Assembly (NCBI GenBank): GCA_025964575.1
Contig: JAOPYO010000035.1
Coordinates: 47,356-111,355, forward strand
DNA from: Actinomycetes bacterium
GTDB lineage: Bacteria; Actinomycetota; Actinomycetes; Streptosporangiales; Streptosporangiaceae
Direction: 5' to 3'
DNA: 64,000 bases
In this document: one piece after another, positions 6,924-16,215 of the stretch
Position numbering within the stretch: the stretch's first letter is position 1
How the letters are laid out: each line of letters begins with the position of its first letter
Notes under the pieces: generated by a model
Seen by the model: the letters and a program-made list of their open reading frames with translations, nothing else
What the model was told of the DNA's origin: nothing
Databases searched by the model: none
Program-made: the position numbers and the translations under genes

Positions 6924-8552
6924 TCAGCCTTGGTGCGGGTAACGGTGGGCGGTGGGCGGGACGAAGGTCTCCTTGATCGTCCGTGGGCTGACCCACCGCA
7001 TCAGGTTGTGGACGGCACCGGCCTTGTCGTTGGTGCCGCTCGCCCGGCCGCCGCCGAACGGCTGCTGGCCCACAACGGCACCGGTCGGCTTGTCGTTGAC
7101 GTAGAAATTGCCGGCGGTGTAGCGGAGCGACTCAGCGGTCCGGGAGATCGCGGCCCGGTCACGGGCGAAGACCGCACCGGTCAGCGCGTACGGCGAGGTC
7201 TCGTCGAGCCGCCGCAGCACCTTGTCGTAGTCACCGTCATCGAAGACGTGCACGCCCAGGATCGGCCCGAAGTACTCCGTTGTGAAGATCTCGTGCGACG
7301 GGTCCGTCCCCTGCAGCACCGTCGGCCGGACGAAGTAGCCCTCGGAGTCGTCGTATCCTCCGCCTGCGAGCACGGTCACATCCTGATGCGCCCGGGCCCG
7401 GTCGATGGCGCCGCTCACCCGGGCGAACGCCGGGGCGTCGATGACCGCGCCCATGAAGTTCGCCGGGTCGGTCACGTCGCCCACCTGCAGGGCGTCGACC
7501 TCGCCGAGGAAGTCATCGCGCATGGCGTCCCACACCGAGCGCGCGATGTAGGCACGCGAGGCGGCCGAGCACTTCTGACCCTGGAAGTCGAAGGCGCCGC
7601 GCAGCAGAGCGGCCCGCAGGCTGTCAGGGTCGGCGGAGGCGTGCGCGACGACGAAGTCCTTGCCGCCGGTCTCGCCCACCAAGCGCGGGTACGACCGATA
7701 GCGGTCGAGGTTCTGGCCGACTGCCGCCCACAGGTTCCGGAAGGTCCGGGTGGAGCCGGTGAAGTGGATGCCGGCCAGATCCCGGTCGGCCAGGGCGACC
7801 TCGGAGACTGCCAGTCCGTCGCCGGGGAGCATGTTGATCACCCCGGGCGGCAGGCCGGCCTCCTCGAGCAGCCGCATCAGGAAGTGCGCGGAGAACTGCT
7901 GGGTCGGCGACGGCTTCCAGAGCACCACGTTGCCCATCAGCGCGGGCGCGGTGGGCAGGTTCCCGGCGATGGAAGTGAAGTTGAACGGCGTGATGGCGTA
8001 GACGAAGCCCTCGAGCGGCCGGTGGTCGAGCCGGTTCCAGCTGCCGGCCGAGTTGACCGGTGGCTGCTCGGCCAGCAACTGCCGGGCGAAGTGCACGTTG
8101 AAGCGCCAGAAATCGATCATCTCGCAGGCGGCGTCGATCTCCGCCTGGATCACGGTCTTGGACTGCCCGAGCATCGTGGCCGCGTTGAGGGTGTCCCGCC
8201 AGGGCCCGGCCGCGAGCTCGGCGGCCCGCAGGAACACCGCCGCGCGATCATCGAAGGAGAGCGCCGCCCAGCCGGGCGCGGCAGCACGCGCCGCGTCGAT
8301 CGCGGCCCGGGCATCGGCGGCGGTCGAATTGTGCAGAGTTCCCAGGACGGCCGCGTGCCGGTGCGGCTGGCGGACCTCGATCGGTTCACCGCCGCCCAAC
8401 CGCCGCTCTCCCGCGATGGCCGCGGTCAGTTCAAGCGGTTCGGCGGCCAGCTCGGCGACCCGCTGCCGCAGCGCGGAAAGCTCGGCGCTCCCGGCTGCAT
8501 GACCGCGGACCGGCTCGTTGACCGGGACGGGGACCTGGGTGACTGCATCCAT
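6924..8552 (-). CDS. pruA: L-glutamate gamma-semialdehyde (P5C) dehydrogenase
   Basis: A 542-residue NAD-dependent aldehyde dehydrogenase converting glutamate semialdehyde to glutamate. Diagnostic segments include YAITPFNFTSIAGNLPTAPA, GNVVLWKPSPTQ, HFTGSTRTF, the catalytic-cysteine segment FDFQGQKCSAASRAYI and GPILGVHVFDD. The ATG at 8552 is preceded by AAGGAG at eight bases; longer in-frame starts extend into the promoter and PucR gene and are rejected. First gene of the proline catabolic operon, divergent from a PucR regulator that is its likely controller. Confidence 0.95.
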   Translation of the reverse strand: MDAVTQVPVPVNEPVRGHAAGSAELSALRQRVAELAAEPLELTAAIAGERRLGGGEPIEVRQPHRHAAVLGTLHNSTAADARAAIDAARAAAPGWAALSFDDRAAVFLRAAELAAGPWRDTLNAATMLGQSKTVIQAEIDAACEMIDFWRFNVHFARQLLAEQPPVNSAGSWNRLDHRPLEGFVYAITPFNFTSIAGNLPTAPALMGNVVLWKPSPTQQFSAHFLMRLLEEAGLPPGVINMLPGDGLAVSEVALADRDLAGIHFTGSTRTFRNLWAAVGQNLDRYRSYPRLVGETGGKDFVVAHASADPDSLRAALLRGAFDFQGQKCSAASRAYIARSVWDAMRDDFLGEVDALQVGDVTDPANFMGAVIDAPAFARVSGAIDRARAHQDVTVLAGGGYDDSEGYFVRPTVLQGTDPSHEIFTTEYFGPILGVHVFDDGDYDKVLRRLDETSPYALTGAVFARDRAAISRTAESLRYTAGNFYVNDKPTGAVVGQQPFGGGRASGTNDKAGAVHNLMRWVSPRTIKETFVPPTAHRYPHQG

Positions 8553-8639
8553 GGGGCGGCTCCTTGACTGATCGTGTTCGAAGCTGACATTAGGGGAAAC
8601 CAGAACCCAGTTTGTTGTCAGGTTCAATATGATGAGGCG
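8553..8639. promoter_or_regulatory. AT-rich divergent promoter region of pruA and the PucR gene
   Basis: This short AT-rich gap separates the divergent starts. It holds an inverted repeat CTGACA (8584-8589) and TGTCAG (8616-8621), spaced by about three helical turns. A PucR-type activator binding here to control pruA is plausible but inferred. Confidence 0.5.
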
Positions 8640-9836
8640 GTGGATTTTATTCGATCCGACAATGATGAGCCCGCCGGAGACCTGTTCGGCTTGGCCCAGA
8701 CCGTGGCCACCCTCACCGGCGGCATCGTCAGCATCGAGGACTCCTCCTACCGGGTGCTCGCCTACTCGCAGTCCACCGACGAGGCGGACGAACTCCGCCG
8801 GCTGACGATCCTCGGCCGCCAGGGCCCGGAGGCGTACATGCGGCTGCTCCGTGAGTGGGGGATCTATCAGCGGCTCCGCGACGGGAACGCGGTCGTCAGG
8901 GTGGCGGAGCGGCCCGATCTCGGCATCCGGGAACGCCTCGTGGTCGGCGTGCACGCCGGTCCGCAGTTCCTCGGCACGATCTGGGTCCAGGAGGGACGGG
9001 AGCCCTTGCGCTCACCGGCCGAGCGGGAACTGGCCGGCGCGGCCGTGCTGGCCGCGCGGTACCTGGTCCATGAACGGGCCGAGCCGTCGTCCGCCGCCCG
9101 GCGCAGGGCGGATCTGCTCCGGAGATTGCTGGACGGCCAGGAAGACCTGGCAGTCCAGCTCGGGGTGGATCCGGCGTCCCGGTGCGCGGTGGTGGCACTG
9201 GAGCCTGGAACAGGCGAGACGCCCGACCCGACCCTTGCGGAGCTTTGGCAGACCCGATTGGTGGCCTTGGTGGCGCTGCACTCGGCCACCTTCCGCCGCG
9301 CTGCGGCGGTGACGGTGATCGGGACCCGGGTCTATGTGCTGTTGCCGGACCTCGAGGCGGAGCCGGCCGGTGCCCTGGCACTGGTACGGGAGATCACCGC
9401 GAGCGCCTCCGCCAGCCTGGGCGTCCCGGTCCGGGCGGCCCTCGGGCGTGCCGTGAACGGTGTCGGCGGCCTGGCGCACTCGCGCCGGGAGGCCGATCGG
9501 GTGCTCTCCGCCCATACCGGGCCAGGCCTCGCGACCTTGGACGACGTACGGGGCGAGGTGCTGCTCGGGGAGGCGCTCGGACTGCTGACGGCCGGGCAGT
9601 GGTCCGGCGACGAACGGCTCGGCACGCTCAGCGCCGAGGTGCTGGCCGGCCTGCGGGCCTATCTGGACGCGTTCGGCGAGGTCGGTGCGGCGGCGAGCGC
9701 TCTGCACGTGCACCCGAACACGGTCCGCTATCGCGTACGCCAGGCCGTGCGGCTAGCCGGCCTCAACCTCACCGACCCGCGCGAACGCCTCGTCGTCATG
9801 CTCCAGCTCCGCCTCCTCGACGGCCCCCGCGCCTGA
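8640..9836 (+). CDS. PucR family transcriptional regulator of proline catabolism
   Basis: A 398-residue regulator with an N-terminal GAF-like sensory region (LFGLAQTVATLTGGIVSIED), a central GGDEF-related CdaR-type domain, and a C-terminal PucR helix-turn-helix (EVGAAASALHVHPNTVRYRV, then RQAVRLAGLNLTDPRERLVV). Proteins of this class beside proline dehydrogenase genes in actinobacteria activate them in response to proline; this is inferred from context. A GTG at 8640 with GAGG just upstream is preferred over the in-frame GTG at 8574, because the intervening bases are AT-rich and promoter-like. Its 3' end overlaps the convergent EamA gene by 84 bases. Confidence 0.9.
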   Translation: MDFIRSDNDEPAGDLFGLAQTVATLTGGIVSIEDSSYRVLAYSQSTDEADELRRLTILGRQGPEAYMRLLREWGIYQRLRDGNAVVRVAERPDLGIRERLVVGVHAGPQFLGTIWVQEGREPLRSPAERELAGAAVLAARYLVHERAEPSSAARRRADLLRRLLDGQEDLAVQLGVDPASRCAVVALEPGTGETPDPTLAELWQTRLVALVALHSATFRRAAAVTVIGTRVYVLLPDLEAEPAGALALVREITASASASLGVPVRAALGRAVNGVGGLAHSRREADRVLSAHTGPGLATLDDVRGEVLLGEALGLLTAGQWSGDERLGTLSAEVLAGLRAYLDAFGEVGAAASALHVHPNTVRYRVRQAVRLAGLNLTDPRERLVVMLQLRLLDGPRA

Positions 9837-10715
9837 CCGGCCACTACGGCCGAGCCAGACCCCGCCAAAGGCCAGCAGCCCGCCGCCCGCCCCCAGGAGG
9901 GACGGATGACTGCCCAGCAGCACCGCCTCCAGCACGATCGTCACGATCGGGACCGCATAGAGGATCGCCGTGCCGTCGCCGACACCGCCTCGGCGCATCG
10001 ACGCCGCCCAGGCGGTGTAGCCGATCGCGGTCGAACCGATGCCGAGGTAGAGGCCGGCCGCGAGTACCGACGGCTGGGCATTGGTGATCCCCCGGACCGC
10101 GTCCGGGAGCGCGTAGCAGGTGCATAGCAGACCCGCCAGGGCGGCGCCGGCCGTCGCTTCGAGGGCGCCGAGCCGGGACAGGATCGGCTGCTGGACGATC
10201 GTGAAGATCGATACCGTCAGCGCCGCCCCGAGGACGCACAGGGCACCGTAACTCAACCGCAACGTCCCTGAGCCATCGGCGAACGCGACCAGCCCGGTGC
10301 CGGTGAAGCCGATGAGCAGACCGGCCCAGCCGCGTTGTCCCTGCCGCTCGCGCAGCAGCACACCACCGAGCACGGCGCTGAACAGCGGGGTCGCGTTGAG
10401 CAGCAGGCTGGTGGTGCCGGGGTCCACGCTCTGCTGGCCGGTGTTCAGCAACAGGCTGTAGCCGGCGAATCCGACGGCGCCACCGATGGCGACGCGGATG
10501 AGGGTCCGCCCGTCCAGGCGCGGCCGCGCCCTGCCGCGCCGCCAGCCGGCCCCGAGCATGCCGCCCAGGACCAAAGTGGCCACTCCAAGCCGCAGTGCGG
10601 TGAGAGCGGTCGGCGAGAAACCGCGGAGCGCGATGGGGACGGCGAGATATGTCGAGCCGGAGGCGACGACCGTGAGGACGTCCGCTGTTCCGAAGGGCAG
10701 GGCGCGGGGCTGCAC
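9753..10715 (-). CDS. EamA/DMT family transporter
   Basis: A 320-residue inner-membrane protein with about ten transmembrane helices arranged as two EamA repeats (first ending near GLVAFADG, second near LAFGGVWLGR). Members of the drug/metabolite transporter superfamily export amino acids, metabolites or drugs. The GTG start lacks a strong ribosome binding site. The charged C-terminal tail (about the last 28 residues) is encoded antisense to the end of the PucR gene, so the tail may be a late extension. It diverges from the peptide ABC operon. The substrate is unknown. Confidence 0.85.
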   Translation of the reverse strand: MQPRALPFGTADVLTVVASGSTYLAVPIALRGFSPTALTALRLGVATLVLGGMLGAGWRRGRARPRLDGRTLIRVAIGGAVGFAGYSLLLNTGQQSVDPGTTSLLLNATPLFSAVLGGVLLRERQGQRGWAGLLIGFTGTGLVAFADGSGTLRLSYGALCVLGAALTVSIFTIVQQPILSRLGALEATAGAALAGLLCTCYALPDAVRGITNAQPSVLAAGLYLGIGSTAIGYTAWAASMRRGGVGDGTAILYAVPIVTIVLEAVLLGSHPSLLGAGGGLLAFGGVWLGRSGRSGAGAVEEAELEHDDEAFARVGEVEAG

Positions 10716-10751
10716 GAGGGGGTGGCCTTCCGGATGAACTCAAGGGGGCTA

Positions 10752-10795
10752 TTGACGTAATTGGGCAGGGCGTGCATTATTTCGCACCATTGCAC
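10752..10795 (+). promoter_or_regulatory. promoter with overlapping operator for the peptide ABC operon
   Basis: TTGACG (10752-10757) and CATTAT (10775-10780) are separated by exactly 17 bases, a good sigma-70-type promoter. A GTGCA/TGCAC inverted repeat (10772-10776 and 10791-10795) covers the -10 element and the expected start site. That is ideal for repression, perhaps by the TetR protein encoded at the end of the operon. Confidence 0.55.
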
Positions 10796-10872
10796 GATTA
10801 AGTCGCACGACCGGACGATACACGCCCCCCGATCCAGCCCGCACGGGCCGCGGGACTTTGAAGGAGCAGCAC

Positions 10873-12450
10873 GTGAAGCACCTGGTGAACAGCGCGGGCC
10901 TGAGCCGCCGCGGCGTGCTCGGGGCCGGCCTCGGCCTGGCCGCGACCTCCTTGCTCGCCGCCTGCGGCGGCGGATCCGGCACCTCCACGGCCGCGGCGAA
11001 GGGCGCCACCGGTGTGGCCCGCAAGGGCGGCACGCTCCGCATCGGCCGCCCACCGGCCTCGTCCGCGGAGACACTGGATCCGGCGAGCTCGCTCTCCGCG
11101 TACGAATACCTCGGTGCCTTGTACAACCGGCTGGTCAAGTCCGGAGCGGACGGCAGCAGCCAGCCCGACCTCGCGCAGTCCTGGGAGTCGGACAAGACCG
11201 CCAGCACCTGGACGTTCCATTTGCGCCAGGGAGTGACCTTCCACGACGGCAAGGCCTTCACGTCGAAGGACGCCGCCTACACGATCCAGCACATGCTGGA
11301 CAAGAAGACGGCCTCTCCCCAGGCGGGCGTGCTGAGCGGCTTCGTCGACCCGGCCGGCCTGCGGACCCCCGACGACCACACCCTGGTGGTCACGCTGAAG
11401 CAGCCGCACGCGGAGTTTCCGTCGCTGCTGACGAACTACAACTGCTACGTGATCCCGGACGGCTCCGCGGCCACGATCGGCCGCACCGGCATCGGCACCG
11501 GCCCCTTCAAGCTCCAGTCCTTCACCGCGGCCGGTAAGGGCGTCGTCGTGGCCAACAAGAGCTACTACGAAGGCGCCCCGAACCTCGACCAGATCGTGTT
11601 CTCCAGCATCGCCGACCAGCAGGCCCGGCTGAACGCCCTGCTCGCCGATCAGGTCGACCTGCTCGCCCAGACCGCACTGGACTACGCCAGCTCCAAGACC
11701 GTGCTCGCCTCGTCCAAACTGACCGTGGTCGCGAACAAGAACGCCACGGTCAACGTGCTCCCGATGCTGTCCACCGCGGCCCCGTTCACCGACGTAAGGG
11801 TCCGGCAGGCGCTCAAGCTCGCCTACGACCCGGCGTCGGTCCTCACGACCGCCGCGCAGGGCAAGGGGGTCGTCGGCCACGACAACCCGGTCCTGCCCAC
11901 CGACGCCAACTACCTGAACTACTCGGTCACCCCTGACCCGGGCAAGGCCAAGTCCCTGCTCAAGGCGGCCGGCCACGAAGGCCTGCAGATCAAGCTCTAC
12001 ACCTCGTCCTACCAGGCCGGCTTCACACCGCTGGCGCTGGCCTTCGCCGACTCCGTCAAGCAGGCCGGCATCACGGCCAACGTGACCAACGCCCCGGCGG
12101 ACTCCTACTACACCCAGGTCTGGATGAAGCGCCCGCTCTCCGTCTCCTACTGGTACACCGGGCGCCCGATCGACCAGCTCCTCGGCCAGTTCTTCCTCAG
12201 CGGCTCCGACTACAACGAGACCGCGTGGAAGAACCCGCGGTTCGACGGGCTGATCGCCGCCGCCCGCAAGGAGACCGACGCCGCCAAGCGTCGCGCTCTC
12301 TACCAGGACGCGCAGAAGCTCGGCATCGACGAGGGCGGGCTCATCGTGCCGTTCTTCTCCGACCGGCTCACCGGCATGTCCAAGAACGTCGTCAACTACG
12401 CCGAGCACGGCTTCGAGTTCGACTACGTGCACATCGGCCTGAAGGCATAA
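10873..12450 (+). CDS. ABC transporter substrate-binding lipoprotein, peptide/nickel class
   Basis: A 525-residue family 5 solute-binding protein. The N terminus has a twin-arginine-like SRRGVLGAG motif, a hydrophobic stretch and a lipobox LLAAC, so it should be exported and lipid-anchored. Family signatures include LAQSWESDKTASTWTFHLRQ with the following GVTFHDGKAF, and the late DYVHIG. The GTG at 10873 has AAGGAG six bases upstream, preferred to a TTG at 10858. It is the first gene of a six-gene operon (two permeases, a double ATPase, a hydrolase, a TetR regulator) and captures a peptide or similar compound outside the membrane. Confidence 0.93.
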   Translation: MKHLVNSAGLSRRGVLGAGLGLAATSLLAACGGGSGTSTAAAKGATGVARKGGTLRIGRPPASSAETLDPASSLSAYEYLGALYNRLVKSGADGSSQPDLAQSWESDKTASTWTFHLRQGVTFHDGKAFTSKDAAYTIQHMLDKKTASPQAGVLSGFVDPAGLRTPDDHTLVVTLKQPHAEFPSLLTNYNCYVIPDGSAATIGRTGIGTGPFKLQSFTAAGKGVVVANKSYYEGAPNLDQIVFSSIADQQARLNALLADQVDLLAQTALDYASSKTVLASSKLTVVANKNATVNVLPMLSTAAPFTDVRVRQALKLAYDPASVLTTAAQGKGVVGHDNPVLPTDANYLNYSVTPDPGKAKSLLKAAGHEGLQIKLYTSSYQAGFTPLALAFADSVKQAGITANVTNAPADSYYTQVWMKRPLSVSYWYTGRPIDQLLGQFFLSGSDYNETAWKNPRFDGLIAAARKETDAAKRRALYQDAQKLGIDEGGLIVPFFSDRLTGMSKNVVNYAEHGFEFDYVHIGLKA

Positions 12451-12452
12451 CC

Positions 12453-13403
12453 ATGCTGCTGTACGTCCTGCGCCGGCTCGCTCTCGCCATCGTGACGGTC
12501 TGGCTCGCCACTCTCGGGGTGTTCCTCGCGGCCCAGGCGCTGCCCGGCGATGTCGCCACCCAGCTCCTGGGCCAGAACGCCACGCCGAGCGCGGTCGCCA
12601 CGATGCGGGCGGAGCTCGGCCTGGACAAGCCGCTGACCACCCGCTACTTCGAGTGGATCAGCGGCACGCTGCACGGCGACTTCGGCACCTCGCTGGTCAA
12701 CCACGCATCGGTCGGCACCGAGCTCGCATTGCGCCTACGCAACACCCTGCTGATCGCCGGTGTGACCACCGCGCTCGGTGTGACGCTCGCGCTGGTGCTC
12801 GGCGTGGTGGCCGGGCTCACCCGGGACCGCTGGCCCGACCTGATCATCTCGACGTTCAGCCTGGTAGGCATGAGCATGCCGGAGTTCGTCATCGCGACAT
12901 TGCTGACGCTGCTCTTCGCGGTGGCGATCCCGATCTTCCCGGCCGTCGTCACCGCCGGGACGGACGCCACGATCGGGCAGCTGCTCCAGGCCATCTGGCT
13001 GCCCGCCCTGTCGCTGACGATCGTGATGGCCGCCTACATCCTGCGGATGCTGCGCACCAGCGTGATCGACACGATGGCCAGCGAATACGTGACCACCGCT
13101 CGGCTGAAGGGCCTCTCTCCGGCCGGCGTCGTGGTCAGGCACGCCCTGCCCAGCGCGCTGCTGCCCACCCTCAACGTGATCGCCATGAACATCGCGTGGC
13201 TGATCGGCGGTGTGGTGGTCGTCGAGACGGTGTTCAACTACCCCGGTATCGGCCTGCTCACCGTCGAGGCGGTGCGCAACAGGGACCTGCCGGTTCTGGA
13301 GGCCGTCGCGGCGCTCAGCGCGGTCACCTATGTCGGCTGCAACCTGCTGGCCGACCTGGCGGCGCCCGCCCTCAACCCTCGGCTCCGCAGGAGGTCGTCA
13401 TGA
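12453..13403 (+). CDS. ABC transporter permease, DppB class
   Basis: A 316-residue membrane protein with six predicted helices. The DppB-type N terminus (MLLYVLRRLALAIVTVWLAT) and conserved FGTSL segment are present, and the EAA loop reads YVTTARLKGLSPAGVVVRHA, the contact to the ATPase. Start is two bases after the binding-protein stop, and the end overlaps the next permease by ATGA, implying translational coupling. It forms half of the membrane channel of the peptide-type importer. Confidence 0.93.
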   Translation: MLLYVLRRLALAIVTVWLATLGVFLAAQALPGDVATQLLGQNATPSAVATMRAELGLDKPLTTRYFEWISGTLHGDFGTSLVNHASVGTELALRLRNTLLIAGVTTALGVTLALVLGVVAGLTRDRWPDLIISTFSLVGMSMPEFVIATLLTLLFAVAIPIFPAVVTAGTDATIGQLLQAIWLPALSLTIVMAAYILRMLRTSVIDTMASEYVTTARLKGLSPAGVVVRHALPSALLPTLNVIAMNIAWLIGGVVVVETVFNYPGIGLLTVEAVRNRDLPVLEAVAALSAVTYVGCNLLADLAAPALNPRLRRRSS

Positions 13404-14251
13404 CAGTCATCGTCAAGGCGAAACGGGTCCTCGGCGGCAACCGGGCGTCTCTCATCGGCTTCACGATCGTCGGCCTGAACATCGTGGTCGCGCTCGCGGC
13501 CCCCCTGCTCTCCCCCGGCTCCCCGGTCAAGAACGACGGGCTCAACCCCATCGCGGGGCCCAGTCTGGCGCACCTGGCGGGGACCGACAAGATGGGCCGC
13601 GACGTGCTGTCGCGCACCCTCTACGGCGGCCGCATCGCGCTGACCGACACCCTGCTCGCGACGGTGGCCACCATCGTGGCCGGCACGGCGCTCGGCTGCA
13701 TCGTGGCCTACCGCCGGGGCTGGCTGGACGAGATCGTGATGCGCCTGGTGGACGCCGTCCTGTCCGTACCGGCCCTGCTGTCCCTGCTGGTGATCGTCAC
13801 GGTGCTCGGCTCGCACACCTGGGTCCTGGTGGTCGCGATCACCGTGGTGTACGCACCCTCCGTCGCCCGGGTGATCCGGGCCGCCGCACTCGAGGTGGTG
13901 CCACGCGACTATGTCACCGCGGCGCGCGCCCGGGGCGAGCGCATGCTGCCGATCCTCTGGCGTGAGGTGCTGCCGAACGTGCTGGACGTCGTGCTCGTCG
14001 AGTGCGCGATGCGGGCGTCCTGGGTGGTGCTGCTGGTCAGCTCGCTGTCCTTCCTCGGCGTGGGCGCCAACCCGCCCACCCCGGACTGGGGATTGATGGT
14101 GGCCGACAACAGCAGCCTGATCGCGGTGGCGCCATGGGCGAGCCTCGCGCCCATCGTCGCGCTGGCCTCGCTGGTGGTCGGACTCAACCTCGCCGCCGAC
14201 GGCCTGTCCAAGTCGCTCGGCGTCGACCGGATGCGGGGGAACGCAGCATGA
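13400..14251 (+). CDS. ABC transporter permease, DppC class
   Basis: A 283-residue permease with the DppC hallmark GTDKMGRDVLSRTLYGGRIA after the first helix, and an EAA loop YVTAARARGERMLPILWREV. Six helices are expected. It overlaps both neighbours by ATGA. With the DppB-type permease it builds the heterodimeric pore; specificity is set by the binding lipoprotein. Confidence 0.93.
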   Translation: MTVIVKAKRVLGGNRASLIGFTIVGLNIVVALAAPLLSPGSPVKNDGLNPIAGPSLAHLAGTDKMGRDVLSRTLYGGRIALTDTLLATVATIVAGTALGCIVAYRRGWLDEIVMRLVDAVLSVPALLSLLVIVTVLGSHTWVLVVAITVVYAPSVARVIRAAALEVVPRDYVTAARARGERMLPILWREVLPNVLDVVLVECAMRASWVVLLVSSLSFLGVGANPPTPDWGLMVADNSSLIAVAPWASLAPIVALASLVVGLNLAADGLSKSLGVDRMRGNAA

Positions 14252-16215
14252 ACGCACTACTCGAGATCGATGGGCTGTCCATCGCCTTCCGCTCCCCCAG
14301 CGGACCGGCCCCGGTGGTCACCGACGTCTCGGTCCGGCTCGGCGCGGGAGAGACGCTCGGGCTCGTCGGCGAGTCCGGCTGCGGCAAGTCCACCCTGGCC
14401 GGCACGATCCTCGGCCACCTGCGGCACGGTGCCATGATCACCGGCGGGTCGGTCCGGGTCGACGGCAAGGATCTGTTCGCGCTACCCGCCGCCGAGCTGC
14501 GTGCGCTCCGCGGCGGGATCGTGGCACTCGTCCCGCAGAACGCCGGGCACGCCCTGACCCCGACCATGCGGGTCGGCAACCAGGTCATGGAGGTGCTCAA
14601 GCTGCACCGGGGGCTGACCGGCGACGCCGCGCGCGCCGAGGCCGCCCGGCTGTTCGGCCAGGTCCGGCTCCCGCAGCCCGAGGTCTTGCTCCGCCGCTAC
14701 CCGCACGCCCTGTCCGGCGGCCAGCAGCAGCGGGTCGCCATCGCGATGGCCCTCGCCGGCGAGCCCCGGCTGCTGGTCCTCGACGAACCGACCACCGGCC
14801 TGGACGTCATCACCCAGGCCGGCGTGCTCGACCTGCTCGCCGAGCTGCGCCGGGAACTCGGCGTGGCGATGGTGATGGTCAGTCACGACCTCGGCGTCAT
14901 CGCGCAAAATTGCGACCGGGTCGCGGTCATGTACGCGGGACGCCTGGTGGAGAACGGCCCGACCGGCTCGACGTACGCCACGCCCGCGCATCCGTACACC
15001 CGGGGCCTGCTCGCCTCTGTACCGCTGCTCGCTGATCCCGGCCTGCCACCTGCCATGCCGGGCAGCCCGCCGCTGCCTGGTCAGGCCGGGCCGGGCTGCG
15101 CGTTCGCCGACCGGTGCGCGATGGCCGAGGACCGCTGCCGGACCGGTGGCGCCCCGGCGCTGCTCCCGGTGGGCGACAGCGAGGTCGCCTGCCTGCGCGC
15201 CGAGGAAGTGCGCACTCTCCCGCCCGAAAAGCGTCCCCATCATGAGCGCGCCGAGTCGGGTGAGGCGGCACCGGTACTGGTGTCGCTGCGAGGTGTCGAG
15301 ATCGACTACCGGCGGCGTCGTGCTCCCGGCACCGCGCCGACCGTCGCGGACATCGACCTCGACCTGTACCGCGGGGAGACGCTCGCACTGGTAGGTGAGA
15401 GCGGGAGCGGGAAGTCCACCCTCGCGTGGACGATCGCGGGCCTGCGCGCACCATCCGCGGGCACGCTCGCCCTCGGCGACGCCGACCTGGCGCAGCCGGT
15501 CGGCAAGCGCCCGTTCGCACTGCGGCGCGCGGTCCAGCTCGTGTTCCAGAACGCCGACACCTCGCTCAACCCACGCCGAAAGGTACGTGACGCGGTCAGC
15601 CGTCCGCTGCGGATCTTCAATTTGGGCGAGACCGACGAGAAGGTGACCGGGCTGCTCGATGACGTAGGCCTCTCCCCCGCACTGGCCGGGCGGCTGCCTG
15701 CCCAGCTATCCGGCGGCCAGCGGCAGCGGGTCGGCATCGCCCACGCCCTCGCCGCCGAGCCACAGATCGTGCTCGCCGACGAAGTCGTCTCCGCACTCGA
15801 CGTCTCGGTGCAGGCGTCGGTGCTGTCGCTGCTGGATAGGCTGCGCGCCGAACGCGACATCACCTACCTGTTCATCTCGCACGACCTGGCGGTGGTACGG
15901 AGTGTGGCCGACCGGGTCGCGGTCCTCTACCTGGGCCGGTTGTGCGAGATCGGGAATGTCGAGCACGTCTTCGGCGGGGTCAACCACCCCTACACCCGGC
16001 GGCTGCTCGGCTCGGTCCTCGAACCCGACCCGGGACGGCCGCGCGGACAGCACTCGGTGGAGGAGCCGGAGTCTGCGCCGCCGGCCGCCGGCTGCGCGTT
16101 CCAGCGTCGCTGCCCCGTGCGCGTCGAGGGGACGTGCGACACGGTCACGCCCCCGTGGCGGGAGGCCGGGGACGGCCACCGCATCCGCTGCCACCTTGAT
16201 TTGGAAGTGCTGTGA
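14248..16215 (+). CDS. fused double ATPase of peptide ABC transporter (DppD-DppF)
   Basis: A 655-residue protein joining two ATPases that are usually separate subunits. Domain 1 (about residues 1-320) has Walker [10 protein letters not shown], signature [12 protein letters not shown] and Walker [13 protein letters not shown]. Domain 2 (about 335-655) has [21 protein letters not shown] and [12 protein letters not shown], where E-V-V replaces the usual E-P-T. Each half ends in a cysteine-rich oligopeptide-ATPase tail ([29 protein letters not shown]). Both halves keep the catalytic residues, so ATP hydrolysis is expected. Translation is coupled to the permease by ATGA and to the hydrolase by GTGA. 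Confidence 0.93.
   Translation: MNALLEIDGLSIAFRSPSGPAPVVTDVSVRLGAGETLGLVGESGCGKSTLAGTILGHLRHGAMITGGSVRVDGKDLFALPAAELRALRGGIVALVPQNAGHALTPTMRVGNQVMEVLKLHRGLTGDAARAEAARLFGQVRLPQPEVLLRRYPHALSGGQQQRVAIAMALAGEPRLLVLDEPTTGLDVITQAGVLDLLAELRRELGVAMVMVSHDLGVIAQNCDRVAVMYAGRLVENGPTGSTYATPAHPYTRGLLASVPLLADPGLPPAMPGSPPLPGQAGPGCAFADRCAMAEDRCRTGGAPALLPVGDSEVACLRAEEVRTLPPEKRPHHERAESGEAAPVLVSLRGVEIDYRRRRAPGTAPTVADIDLDLYRGETLALVGESGSGKSTLAWTIAGLRAPSAGTLALGDADLAQPVGKRPFALRRAVQLVFQNADTSLNPRRKVRDAVSRPLRIFNLGETDEKVTGLLDDVGLSPALAGRLPAQLSGGQRQRVGIAHALAAEPQIVLADEVVSALDVSVQASVLSLLDRLRAERDITYLFISHDLAVVRSVADRVAVLYLGRLCEIGNVEHVFGGVNHPYTRRLLGSVLEPDPGRPRGQHSVEEPESAPPAAGCAFQRRCPVRVEGTCDTVTPPWREAGDGHRIRCHLDLEVL

Noticed and set aside
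6495..8567. 690-codon open frame antisense to the proline genes
   Set aside because: It is the high-GC mirror frame of pruA and proline dehydrogenase, has no domain and no ribosome binding site.
10798..12432. 544-codon open frame antisense to the peptide-binding lipoprotein
   Set aside because: A shadow frame; the sense strand has signal peptide, lipobox and family motifs.
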